This document shows, piece by piece, positions 5,744 through 14,234 of a DNA stretch of 21,293 nucleotides (position 1 is its first letter; each line of letters opens with the position of its first letter). The notes below the pieces were generated by a model that did not search any database, was not told the origin of the DNA, and saw nothing but the letters and a program-made list of their open reading frames with translations. The stretch is from contig JALFIK010000066.1 in assembly GCA_022776205.1 (NCBI GenBank), forward strand, positions 1-21,293. The letters run 5' to 3'. Both the position numbers and the translations under genes were made by a program. This DNA is from Eubacterium sp. GTDB taxonomy: Bacteria > Bacillota > Clostridia > Lachnospirales > Lachnospiraceae.

Positions 5744-8700
5744 AACCTTATCTTCCGGATCTTTTTCCTTAACCTCAATAAACCGTATACTATCCCTGTG
5801 ATCAGTATGGCAAATGCCGTTACTGCCATTCCGTAAAGATATCGGTTTTTATAATAAGTGTGTACTATTTTATTGTTGGTCACCAGACATTTTCTTGTAT
5901 CGTTATTCTCATCGGAAGTTACCTCATTCCCCGCTTTATCCCATGCCCTGTATTTTATAGTCTGATATCCATTATACTTTTTAAGCGTCCTTGTCACCGT
6001 GTGATTTTCATCCAGATCCTCCTTTCTTATTTTGAATACCTCTTCTTTTTGCGTCCGTTCCCGGATAACACGCAATTCCATCTCCTCAAAAGCATAATTG
6101 TCAAGAACCGTCACTGTAAAATCGTGACTTTTTTTCTCATAAATATCTTTTCCCAGATTTCCTATGCGGACAGAAGGAGGGGTTTTATCGATAGTAAACT
6201 GAACCGGTACTGCCTTCATCTCATTATCCGTCGTTTTAACCGGGTCGGATTGTTTTCCCCTGTATCCAAGATCATCCGACCGTATAAGCACCCTGTAAGT
6301 TCCCTCCGGTTCAAAATTCTCTTTTCCTATTCGGTACGTCTTTTCATACCACCCGTATCTTTCTTCCCTTTTATCGGAAATCTTTCTGCTACTGGTCTGG
6401 TATCCTCCCTCTCCTGTTTCCTGTTTTTCTGTGAGCCGTAACCGCTGCTCATTATCCTTAAATATAATGACATTCGTTCTTGTCGGATTTACACAAAATT
6501 CCCTGATCTGGATGGCTGTTTCTTCTCTCAGATACGGACAGGAAAGAGTTTTTTGCAAAACCTCATCCAGAGAAAAATCAGGGCCCTGTCGATCTACATA
6601 AAATAATATTTCTTTTTTAATCCTGTTTCCCGCAAGATCACTTCCGCTTACCTTCAATCTATATATCCCATCCATTTTCCCATTGTGAGGGAAATCTTCC
6701 CACAAAATCCTGATTATGTTTTTTTCGATGTTTTTTTTATAAGGACACTCTTTTCCCGTAATTCTTTTCCCATTCATTTTTAACAATGAAATCTTCACCG
6801 TTTCCGGATTCATATTTTGATCCAAATATTCTACCTCTGGTTTTACTGCTCCCCCATAAGTCTCCCTGTCTTTAACTCCACGGATCATAACACGGGGTGC
6901 CGTTGTGTCAATCACAAAGCCGGGCAGTTCTTTCATGGCAGATTTATTTCCCGCTTTATCCTCACAGCAGATACCTATTTTATAAAATCCATCTCTTCGC
7001 AATTCAAGGATTGCGCAGTAAGATCCATCCCGCATTTTAACCATGACCGGTGCCTGTATCTTTAATTTCTTTTTTCCATTTCTTCCTTGTAATTTATATT
7101 TTATTCCATTTTGTTTAATATTTTTTTCTTTAATATAAAATTTTATTATTTTTTTTTGGTTAAAATATCTCCTTCCGTTCTTTTCACTCCCATCCATCAC
7201 AATCCTTACTTCCGGCATCGCCCGATCAATGGAAAAAGAGACCGAATCCCGCCACTCCGCCCGATTATTCGCATAATCTGCCAGGGTCAGTCCGATGCGA
7301 TAACGCTCTCCATCTTTTTGAAAACAAACCTTGCAACAGTATTCATCCCCTTCCTTTTTCCAGGAACTAATATGATATTTTTTATTGGATCCCCGGATAT
7401 TCCATTTCACAGAATCCGGATTAAAATTTTTGTCTTTCACCGTTACAAACGCAGTTCTTCCTTCAGAATACCAGGTGCTGTTTTTATTATTTTTATCATA
7501 TGTTACCTTAATCTCCGGTTTTACATCATCAATCACTACTCTATAATCAGAATAGTTTATTTTACTTTCATTACCGACATTATCCCGAAACCACACCTTT
7601 ATTTTCACCGGATTATTTTTTTCAGAAAACCGGTATTTCTCTGATGGCAGATTCAGTTTCACCAGCTTTTTTGCAGTAATATCCGGCTCATTTCGGTAAT
7701 CCCATCTTTCTTTTGTCCTGCTTTCGGGTCTGTTTTTTCCCATTGCACACAACTGTGCCTGTTCAATTCCAGACCAGCCATCGGAGAGTATTGCTTTAAG
7801 GGATACATTTCCATCATAATATTTTATCCTGCCTTTTTCATCGGTATAGGCAGCATCGGGCAGTACAACAGAAATTCCCTTTGTACTTTCATGCATCACT
7901 GACGATTCTGAAACCATCCCTTTCGTTTTCACTAATTTTCCGGTATTTCCACAGGCATCTGTTGCAGAAACCTGAAGAAATCCTTTAAATTCTTTCTGTT
8001 CCGGACAAATCTGTATCCGGTACCAGGAAGAGTTTCTATCATGGTTCAGATTTTTTGCTTCTTTCCAGACCACGTTGCCGTTTCCTTCCGGCACAAAAGA
8101 ATATCTGATTTTATCCACTCCGCTGACTTTATCAAATATCCGAATATCTACCTGGATTTTCCCGGAACTAAAATACCGGTAATTCATATATTTCCGGAAA
8201 TAAATAATGTTATTGATTCCATTCCCCGCTTCCGGCGCACGAAAAACAATATCCTCATTTTTTTTGTCTTTTCCCGTATAAATAATTTCCGGTTTTTCAC
8301 TATCAAAAACAATTTCTTTTTCTATCTTTGTCGTTTGATTGCCTGCAGCATCCAATGTATAAATTGAAACAAAATGTTTCCCCTGTTTTAAAAAATGTAT
8401 TCTTGTTTCATTGACCCGCACTCCGTCCTCATAATAAGAATGCCACGGTTCCACCCGAAAGTGTTCTCTTTCTGCCTCTTTTTCCTCACTTCCATCAGAG
8501 TAACACATCTTTCCTGCCATTTGAAAGTTACTGTGATTAAAATTTTCTTCTGCAATTTTTACTACCAGCACGGGAGATTTTGCACAATATAATACACCCT
8601 CTTTTTGTGACTCTGGTTTCCCCTCCGGGGAAATTTCTATTATTTCCGGTATCGTCGCATCAACAGTATAAATCTCACTGTCTTTTTCCCGGACTGATAG

Positions 8701-9972
8701 GTTCCCAGCAGAATCTTTGCAACAGATAACCACCCGGTAATGCCCTTCCTCTAATCCCCCCGTATCCCATATATAAGTATTCTTCTTTTCTTTTTCCCAG
8801 ACCGTGTCCTGTCTGATCCTGTTTTTTTCTATAAAATCCCCTGTTTTTTCATCGTATATAACCTGAGACAAAAAAACGCTTGTCTGCTCTTCCAAAAAAT
8901 TCTCTTCAACAATCTCGATATGTATTTTCCCGCCTTCTTTCACAAAAACCTCGCTTGATGAATCTCTGATTTCGGGGAGATTATAGTTTATGTTATCATT
9001 TACAGCGGATACAGAAGATAATTGATCTGCAATTTTTATAATATCAGGTGAACTCACATTGATTTGAGGTTTTTCTGTATCAATAAAAAACGCTTTGCTT
9101 TCCACCTGTTCCTGATTTGTTTCCGGTATGACACCCCTATTTTTTGCAACATCTGCACAGGTCATCACAAATTTCCATTTCCCATCTTTGTGAAAAGAGA
9201 AAGAGATTCTGTTTTCATCCCCACTTTTTTTACAGATCCAATCTTCAATTTTCACACCCTGCTCCTGGTTCGCACTCGCCCTCGCTCTTTCATTAAGGGG
9301 CAATGCCATTATACATACCGCATTGTGGTCAAGATAGCTTTCTGTGATACAAACTTCCGCCTTTATTTCCCCTTTATAATATAAATCCGTATCTTTCTCC
9401 CCCTGAAGCATCATTTTATTGTCCATCTGAGGTGCCTTTTTATCTATGATCATTCTCTTGCTCCGGAACATTCCCTGCTCCACGGTACCATATTTCTCAT
9501 ATTCTCCGTCTTTTCCCTTAAGAAGATTCCCCTCGCCATTTTGATAAAATAAACGGATACTGAATTCCCCTTCTTCTCCCATCATCACAGTATAATCAAG
9601 ACTTTTTTCATAGATACCTGCTCCATTTTCCTCAAAATCATTAAATCCATAACTATGGATTACCGGCCTTCCCGTCCCTTTCTTTTCTGTAACCTGGAAG
9701 ATCATGCTCTCCTGCAATCCCTTTCCAAAATTGTCATCTCTTATTTTTATTCCCGCTCCACAGTCTTCTCCGGAAAACAGACAGTCCGAAAATTGTTCTG
9801 ACTCCTCCCATTTCCCCGGATTCCATGACAATACCGGCATATAAGATTCTTCCCCGGATACAGCCATTCCAATTCCGACTGTACACAGGAAAAATAATAA
9901 TACAATTATTAAAAATACCGGCTTTTGATCACAAATTTTCTTCCATCGTCTCCGACCAGACAAAAATGGCAT
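5740..9972 (-). CDS. Large envelope protein with about nine serial Ig-like domains, membrane-anchored at both ends
   Basis: A 1410-residue protein of unknown exact function. A positively charged N-terminus (RRRWKK) precedes a hydrophobic segment at 18-37. A second membrane helix at about 1379-1399 is followed by a basic tail (LRKKIRKIR). Between them lie repeated beta-sandwich modules marked by hinges of the type (I/V/F)D-x-x-x-P at 176, 297, 437, 556, 814, 915, 1021, 1126 and 1261. Each module usually ends in a D-x-x-G-N turn, for example SAGN at 421-424, AAGN at 542-545 and KAGN at 1345-1348. This pattern is typical of Gram-positive bacterial Ig-like surface domains. No LPxTG, enzyme motif or toxin domain was seen. 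It starts 16 nt after the kinase, with GGAGG, and is the last gene of the T7SS operon. By topology it could stand in for EsaA/YueB (inference). Alternatively it is a surface adhesin. Confidence 0.8.
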   Translation of the reverse strand: MPFLSGRRRWKKICDQKPVFLIIVLLFFLCTVGIGMAVSGEESYMPVLSWNPGKWEESEQFSDCLFSGEDCGAGIKIRDDNFGKGLQESMIFQVTEKKGTGRPVIHSYGFNDFEENGAGIYEKSLDYTVMMGEEGEFSIRLFYQNGEGNLLKGKDGEYEKYGTVEQGMFRSKRMIIDKKAPQMDNKMMLQGEKDTDLYYKGEIKAEVCITESYLDHNAVCIMALPLNERARASANQEQGVKIEDWICKKSGDENRISFSFHKDGKWKFVMTCADVAKNRGVIPETNQEQVESKAFFIDTEKPQINVSSPDIIKIADQLSSVSAVNDNINYNLPEIRDSSSEVFVKEGGKIHIEIVEENFLEEQTSVFLSQVIYDEKTGDFIEKNRIRQDTVWEKEKKNTYIWDTGGLEEGHYRVVICCKDSAGNLSVREKDSEIYTVDATIPEIIEISPEGKPESQKEGVLYCAKSPVLVVKIAEENFNHSNFQMAGKMCYSDGSEEKEAEREHFRVEPWHSYYEDGVRVNETRIHFLKQGKHFVSIYTLDAAGNQTTKIEKEIVFDSEKPEIIYTGKDKKNEDIVFRAPEAGNGINNIIYFRKYMNYRYFSSGKIQVDIRIFDKVSGVDKIRYSFVPEGNGNVVWKEAKNLNHDRNSSWYRIQICPEQKEFKGFLQVSATDACGNTGKLVKTKGMVSESSVMHESTKGISVVLPDAAYTDEKGRIKYYDGNVSLKAILSDGWSGIEQAQLCAMGKNRPESRTKERWDYRNEPDITAKKLVKLNLPSEKYRFSEKNNPVKIKVWFRDNVGNESKINYSDYRVVIDDVKPEIKVTYDKNNKNSTWYSEGRTAFVTVKDKNFNPDSVKWNIRGSNKKYHISSWKKEGDEYCCKVCFQKDGERYRIGLTLADYANNRAEWRDSVSFSIDRAMPEVRIVMDGSEKNGRRYFNQKKIIKFYIKEKNIKQNGIKYKLQGRNGKKKLKIQAPVMVKMRDGSYCAILELRRDGFYKIGICCEDKAGNKSAMKELPGFVIDTTAPRVMIRGVKDRETYGGAVKPEVEYLDQNMNPETVKISLLKMNGKRITGKECPYKKNIEKNIIRILWEDFPHNGKMDGIYRLKVSGSDLAGNRIKKEILFYVDRQGPDFSLDEVLQKTLSCPYLREETAIQIREFCVNPTRTNVIIFKDNEQRLRLTEKQETGEGGYQTSSRKISDKREERYGWYEKTYRIGKENFEPEGTYRVLIRSDDLGYRGKQSDPVKTTDNEMKAVPVQFTIDKTPPSVRIGNLGKDIYEKKSHDFTVTVLDNYAFEEMELRVIRERTQKEEVFKIRKEDLDENHTVTRTLKKYNGYQTIKYRAWDKAGNEVTSDENNDTRKCLVTNNKIVHTYYKNRYLYGMAVTAFAILITGIVYGLLRLRKKIRKIRF

Positions 9973-9988
9973 TCCCTGTTTCCTCCCT

Positions 9989-11719
9989 CTATTTCATATA
10001 AGACAACGCCTCAACCTTTCTTTTTGCATCCAAAACGAAATTCTCAATCTCTTCTGTTTCTTTCTTTTTTTGTTTTATTAAAATGGGCACCCGGCTCTCT
10101 ATTTTGTCCAGTTCCATTTGTAACATGTTTTCGGTTATCTTGTTATTTTCCAGAAACCGATCCGCATAATTCAAAATTTCAATAGAAATCTCTTTTGAAA
10201 TCAGGCAAACTGATGCTAATTCCGACTGACTGCTTTTTTCTGTTATCCGGATATTATTTAACTTATGTAATGTCCGGTAAAAATTATAAAAATCCTCTTT
10301 TTTTCTTTCCCCGCTCCTGTCCTCTCCATGTTCGAGAAAAGTGTTATAATATCTGCAGATTTCACCATACAATTTTGCCCTTTTTTTCTTATTTGCATCA
10401 AAAGAAGCATCCGCATTTTTCTCCACATCACAAAACCATGGCTGTGCCAGCTTTTTCCCGGTAATTCCTCCCATATCATAAAAATATCCCGTTCCCATGG
10501 CATAACAAAACTCGACATACTTTGCATTATTTTTCTTTTTAAAAATTTCCAGTATATTTTCCCCTTCTACATTCATGGACAAAATATTAAGAAATGCTGT
10601 CGCATCTTTTATCTGAAAATTATTAGGCTTAATATAGTATTGCAGCATACTGGCATAAATCTCGCCTTGTGAAGGAGAAACTCTCAGAGCTTTTTTATAA
10701 TTCTCCTCTGTCTTTTTCTCATCAATTTCTTTCTCTGCCCTACTGATATAGGCAAATACTTCATTTTTCCGGTGATATTCCGAAGCAGTTTTCCAGACTG
10801 TTATGAGAGAACAAAGAATCACAACAAAAGCAACAAAAAATATTTGAACAGTTTTCATCTGTTTCTCCCGGTATCTGCAACCTTGATTCTCCTGTTTAAG
10901 GTTTGCTAATGCCTGCTTTACTTCCTCACAATTTTGATAACGATCCTCAGGATTAAATCTTGTACATTTTAAAATCAGATTCTCCATTCCTTCCGAAACC
11001 ATTCCCGCCCATTTTTCTTCAGGGCACAGTCCAAAAGGTGGTTTTTCCGGATTCAGTCCTGTCGTCAGATGATAAAGTGTCATCCCAAAACAATAGATAT
11101 CCGTTCTCTGATCGGTCTGTCCCATTCCCCCATACTGTTCCGGCGCCGCATATCCTCTTGTTCCAAGATAAGTAGTGTCAGACCAGTCCTTTTCATAACA
11201 ATATTCTCTCGCTATGCCAAAATCGATAAGAACCAGTTTTCCATCTTTTTTTATCATGATATTTTCCGGCTTAAGATCTCTGTAAATGATTGGAGGCGTT
11301 CTTCCATGAAGATAAGATAAAACCTGGCACAGCTGCTGTCCCCACTCCACTGCAGTTTTCTCCGGAACAGAATTTTGCTCGTCAAGTATTTCCTTCAACG
11401 TCCTGCCTTCAATATATTCCATCACCAGCCAGATTGTATTTTTCTCTTCAATAATATCAATAATTCCCGGCAACCCGGGATGATCTAGCTTTTTTAAAAT
11501 ATTTGCTTCCGAAATCAATCTCCGGCATATCAGGCCATAGTTTTCACAATGTTCCTTATTTATTTCTTTAATTGCCCACTTCTGCTGAAGTTTTTCATGC
11601 ATGGCAAGATACACAACACTCATCCCACCCTGTCCGATTACAGAGAGTATCCTGTACTTCCCATCCAAAACAAATCCCTTTTTAAGCAATTTCGTCACAC
11701 CTTTGGAAAAATTTTTCAT
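9989..11719 (-). CDS. Membrane Ser/Thr protein kinase with helical ectodomain, in the EssB/YukC position of a T7SS operon
   Basis: A 576-residue protein. Residues 20-272 are a Hanks-type kinase with all catalytic motifs: glycine loop GQGGMS (29-34), Lys51 in AIKE, catalytic loop YRDLKPEN with Asp148, DFG (166-168), activation segment GTRGYAAPEQ (186-195) and TDIYCFG. A single membrane helix spans about 290-310. The rest (about 315-576) is helical, TPR-like in part (YKKALRVSPSQGEIYASML), and faces outward; no PASTA repeats are present. EssB/YukC has a pseudokinase domain, one TM helix and a helical ectodomain, and yukC follows yukD in B. subtilis as this gene follows the yukD-like gene here. 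An active-kinase EssB counterpart is therefore inferred. The ATG directly follows the upstream stop (TAAATG) without a clear ribosome binding site, suggesting translational coupling. An accessory PknB-like regulator is the alternative. Confidence 0.85.
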   Translation of the reverse strand: MKNFSKGVTKLLKKGFVLDGKYRILSVIGQGGMSVVYLAMHEKLQQKWAIKEINKEHCENYGLICRRLISEANILKKLDHPGLPGIIDIIEEKNTIWLVMEYIEGRTLKEILDEQNSVPEKTAVEWGQQLCQVLSYLHGRTPPIIYRDLKPENIMIKKDGKLVLIDFGIAREYCYEKDWSDTTYLGTRGYAAPEQYGGMGQTDQRTDIYCFGMTLYHLTTGLNPEKPPFGLCPEEKWAGMVSEGMENLILKCTRFNPEDRYQNCEEVKQALANLKQENQGCRYREKQMKTVQIFFVAFVVILCSLITVWKTASEYHRKNEVFAYISRAEKEIDEKKTEENYKKALRVSPSQGEIYASMLQYYIKPNNFQIKDATAFLNILSMNVEGENILEIFKKKNNAKYVEFCYAMGTGYFYDMGGITGKKLAQPWFCDVEKNADASFDANKKKRAKLYGEICRYYNTFLEHGEDRSGERKKEDFYNFYRTLHKLNNIRITEKSSQSELASVCLISKEISIEILNYADRFLENNKITENMLQMELDKIESRVPILIKQKKKETEEIENFVLDAKRKVEALSYMK

Positions 11720-11968
11720 TTAAATCAGCATTAATCTATATCCGTTTCGAATTCCGCTCTCTTCCAGGCTATGTTCAGGATTAAGCACTCTCTCTTGATC
11801 CACACAACATAACCAAAAGCTACCTGCCTCTAAATCACTCTCCGCTAGTTCGCTTTCCTTTACCTGTCGCCATATACTTTCCACAATAATCCGGACAGGA
11901 CATTTTTCATCACATCTTATTTCAAACCACTTCTCTGCAGAAGCAACATATACATCAAGATCCATCAT
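11720..11968 (-). CDS. YukD/EsaB-like ubiquitin-fold T7SS protein
   Basis: An 82-residue protein with a ubiquitin-like pattern: a first strand LDVYVASAEKWFEIRC, a helix around PVRIIVESIWRQVKE, and C-terminal strands with LNPEHSLEESGIRNGYRLML, where a short loop and Gly-Tyr resemble the end of YukD/EsaB. YukD-type proteins are small cytoplasmic components of Bacillota T7SS. The call leans on context: the start overlaps the end of essC by 14 nt, and the stop touches the start of the kinase gene. In yuk operons the same order YukD then YukC is found. The first of two adjacent ATGs is used, preceded by an AGGGTG ribosome binding site. Confidence 0.75.
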   Translation of the reverse strand: MMDLDVYVASAEKWFEIRCDEKCPVRIIVESIWRQVKESELAESDLEAGSFWLCCVDQERVLNPEHSLEESGIRNGYRLMLI

Positions 11969-14222
11969 TTCTTATCACCCTTGGAATTTGGATTTTTCTC
12001 GGTTTTCTCTCTTTTTCAAAATAATAAGCTTCATTTTTCACCAATTTTTTTATCTGAGTTTCATAAGACACGCCCTCTGCATCAAAAATCGATACGTCTG
12101 CCATTCTCCCATCAAGCTGTACTCCATTCCTGTCCATTCGAAAAAAGGAAAAGGCAGCATATCCGGAAACCACGAAAAGATCCTCCGGATTTAGCACTCC
12201 GACAAAGATTATTCCATATCCCTTTCCATTCTCCCAGATATTTTCAATGACTCCTTTCATATCCCGGGAACTTTCATAAACTACATTTAAGAAATCGGCA
12301 AGATTGCGGATTACAATAATCATATTCTTTTCGTCCTCTTTTTTCCCTCTGATGCTTCTTTCATAAAAAACACTGGATAATTCCTCTAAAAAACAGAATA
12401 ATTTTTCCTCTGTATTTATATATACAAAGTGTTCATCATCAAAATTTAGATTTTTTTGCTCCCTTTTAAAATTAATAAAATATAAATTATTTTCTTTTAT
12501 TTTTATATTACTAAATATAATATGAAAAAAATTATTTAATTTTTCATTTATATTTCCTAAAACTAAAAAACAAAATAATTTTTTTAAAGAAATTCCAAAT
12601 AATCTTGCAGTCGTATCATCAAAACCAACATAAATCACATTTCTAATGTTACTTTCCTCTTTTATATATTGTTGAAGCATTTCTACAGTCATTGTTCCGG
12701 GAATCATTCGGACAGACTTCGCGCAGATTCCCGGCCACTGCTCATTTTTCCTTTCAAGAAACAGTTTCATTTTTTTCTGTCGTTCATAATAATTCTTTTC
12801 TTTCCATATCAACGCTGTCTGAAATTCTAAAATCTTTTTCCCATAGTAAGCAATTCCCCTTCCTGGCACCGCTTTTTCCGGAAAAACCGGTACCGGGATA
12901 ACTCCTAGAACATCTCCGTATGAATATTTATCTTCCATATGCAGACATATTCTTGTTTTAAAATTTTCAGCAATTCTTCCGGAAATCGCAAAAACGTCAA
13001 AAGAATATAATGATATGACAAATATAATTCCCAGTCTTTCCCCCTCTCGTAAAATCATTTTTATTGAATCTTCATACCTGTTTTCCGTTTTTTCCATGAA
13101 TTCTGTAAAGCCATCTATTACAATGACCATTAATGCATCTCCATTATCATGGCATTCCCGGTATTGTTCCAGATTTTCTCCTTTAAACTTCTTTTTTCTC
13201 TCTGAAATTTCCTCTTCTGCAAAAGAAAAAAATCTTTTGATCTTCTCTTCTTCCTCCCCCATGATTTCCCCGACGTGAGGTGCAGAATCAAATATGTTCA
13301 TTATACCTGAATTATAATCAATGATATAAAACTGCACACTATCTGGTGGATTTTCTTCAATCAGCGAAAAAATCATCGTTTGTAAGAAATATGTTTTCCC
13401 AGAACCGTTTTGTCCGCAGATAACTAAATGTCCACTTTGGAATAAATTAATTTTAAATACCGGCTGTATCTGGCATTCCGGATCATCAAACATACCCACA
13501 TAACAGTCACCCTCTTTGCGCGCTGTATCTTCCTCTTTTTGTATCTCCGATAAATACACACGAGAAGATAAAGGTGCCATCCATAAAGGATGAGGCAGTT
13601 CGTCCGGATTGTTTTTTGCGCAATCTGTAATTACCTGCTTCACAACGTCAAGCTGTGTTTTTATTTTTCCCTTTTTCCCCTTCTTTTTCCCTTTTTCCCC
13701 CGATGCAATCCTTCCATCCGGCTGGATAAAATACACCGGTTCTTCCTTCTTCTCTTCAATTACCGGAGCCCCGCTCCATGCTGATTGAAATAACTCATAT
13801 ACTTCATCATTTCCAACCTGAAGATATCCCCGCCCAGGATTCATTATTTTACTTGCATCTGTATTATGAAGCATTTCAAGACTGTCCTGTTTTTCCTGCA
13901 CTTTAAGACAGATTCGAAACCTGGAATTACTCCAGATTTTGTCATCAACCACTCCTCCCGGTTTTTGGGTCGCCAAAATCAAATGAACACCAAGGCTTCT
14001 TCCGACCTGGGCAACACTAATTAATTCATCCATAAACTCCGGCTTTTCTTTTTTCAATTCAGCAAACTCATCAATCACAATCAACAAATATGGTACTGCT
14101 ACTTCTAACTCTCCTTCATCATACCGTCTCATATAATCATTAATATTATTTACTCCACATTTCTTAAAAAGCTTCTGCCTTCTCCGATTTTCACTTTTAA
14201 TCGAAAACATGGCTCGATGCAC
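11955..14222 (-). CDS. essC: EssC ATPase, C-terminal part (downstream of an in-frame stop codon)
   Basis: These 755 residues continue EssC exactly in frame after a TAA at 14232-14234. They supply the rest of the first FtsK/SpoIIIE ATPase, with Walker B LLIVIDEF (46-53), LATQKPGG and the conserved YLQVGN...LFQSAWSGAP region. A Lys/Gly-rich linker (about 176-188) follows. The second ATPase has Walker A GQNGSGKT (270-277) and Walker B MVIVIDGF (365-372). The third domain (about 520-740) is degenerate: LVLGNINEKLNN replaces a P-loop. EssC is the membrane motor of T7SS. The listed GTG start is four codons after the stop and has only a weak ribosome binding site. It is a formal start only, since this piece lacks the first Walker A. 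The gene ends by overlapping the yukD-like gene. Confidence 0.88.
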   Translation of the reverse strand: MHRAMFSIKSENRRRQKLFKKCGVNNINDYMRRYDEGELEVAVPYLLIVIDEFAELKKEKPEFMDELISVAQVGRSLGVHLILATQKPGGVVDDKIWSNSRFRICLKVQEKQDSLEMLHNTDASKIMNPGRGYLQVGNDEVYELFQSAWSGAPVIEEKKEEPVYFIQPDGRIASGEKGKKKGKKGKIKTQLDVVKQVITDCAKNNPDELPHPLWMAPLSSRVYLSEIQKEEDTARKEGDCYVGMFDDPECQIQPVFKINLFQSGHLVICGQNGSGKTYFLQTMIFSLIEENPPDSVQFYIIDYNSGIMNIFDSAPHVGEIMGEEEEKIKRFFSFAEEEISERKKKFKGENLEQYRECHDNGDALMVIVIDGFTEFMEKTENRYEDSIKMILREGERLGIIFVISLYSFDVFAISGRIAENFKTRICLHMEDKYSYGDVLGVIPVPVFPEKAVPGRGIAYYGKKILEFQTALIWKEKNYYERQKKMKLFLERKNEQWPGICAKSVRMIPGTMTVEMLQQYIKEESNIRNVIYVGFDDTTARLFGISLKKLFCFLVLGNINEKLNNFFHIIFSNIKIKENNLYFINFKREQKNLNFDDEHFVYINTEEKLFCFLEELSSVFYERSIRGKKEDEKNMIIVIRNLADFLNVVYESSRDMKGVIENIWENGKGYGIIFVGVLNPEDLFVVSGYAAFSFFRMDRNGVQLDGRMADVSIFDAEGVSYETQIKKLVKNEAYYFEKERKPRKIQIPRVIRNDGS

Positions 14223-14231
14223 CTGACCATC

Positions 14232-14234
14232 TTA
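14232..14234 (-). other. In-frame ochre stop interrupting essC
   Basis: The minus strand reads AAT TTA TAA GAT GGT CAG GTG CAT across 14217-14240. Without the TAA the frame runs on unbroken from N-L through D-G-Q-V-H-R-A-M into the next conserved EssC block, with no insertion or deletion. From memory of the family the position is often Ser, so a TCA-to-TAA change is one explanation. It lies between Walker A and Walker B of ATPase domain 1. Confidence 0.9.

Noticed and set aside
7080..7170. AT-rich patch in the Ig-like protein gene as a possible insertion or promoter
   Set aside because: The frame is unbroken and the encoded Lys/Ile/Asn-rich strand fits the surrounding Ig-like module.
12872..12900. 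Palindromic run of Ts, CCGG and As
   Set aside because: It lies within conserved-frame EssC coding sequence and is explained by the frequent TTCCGG/CCGGAA codon pairs of this genome.
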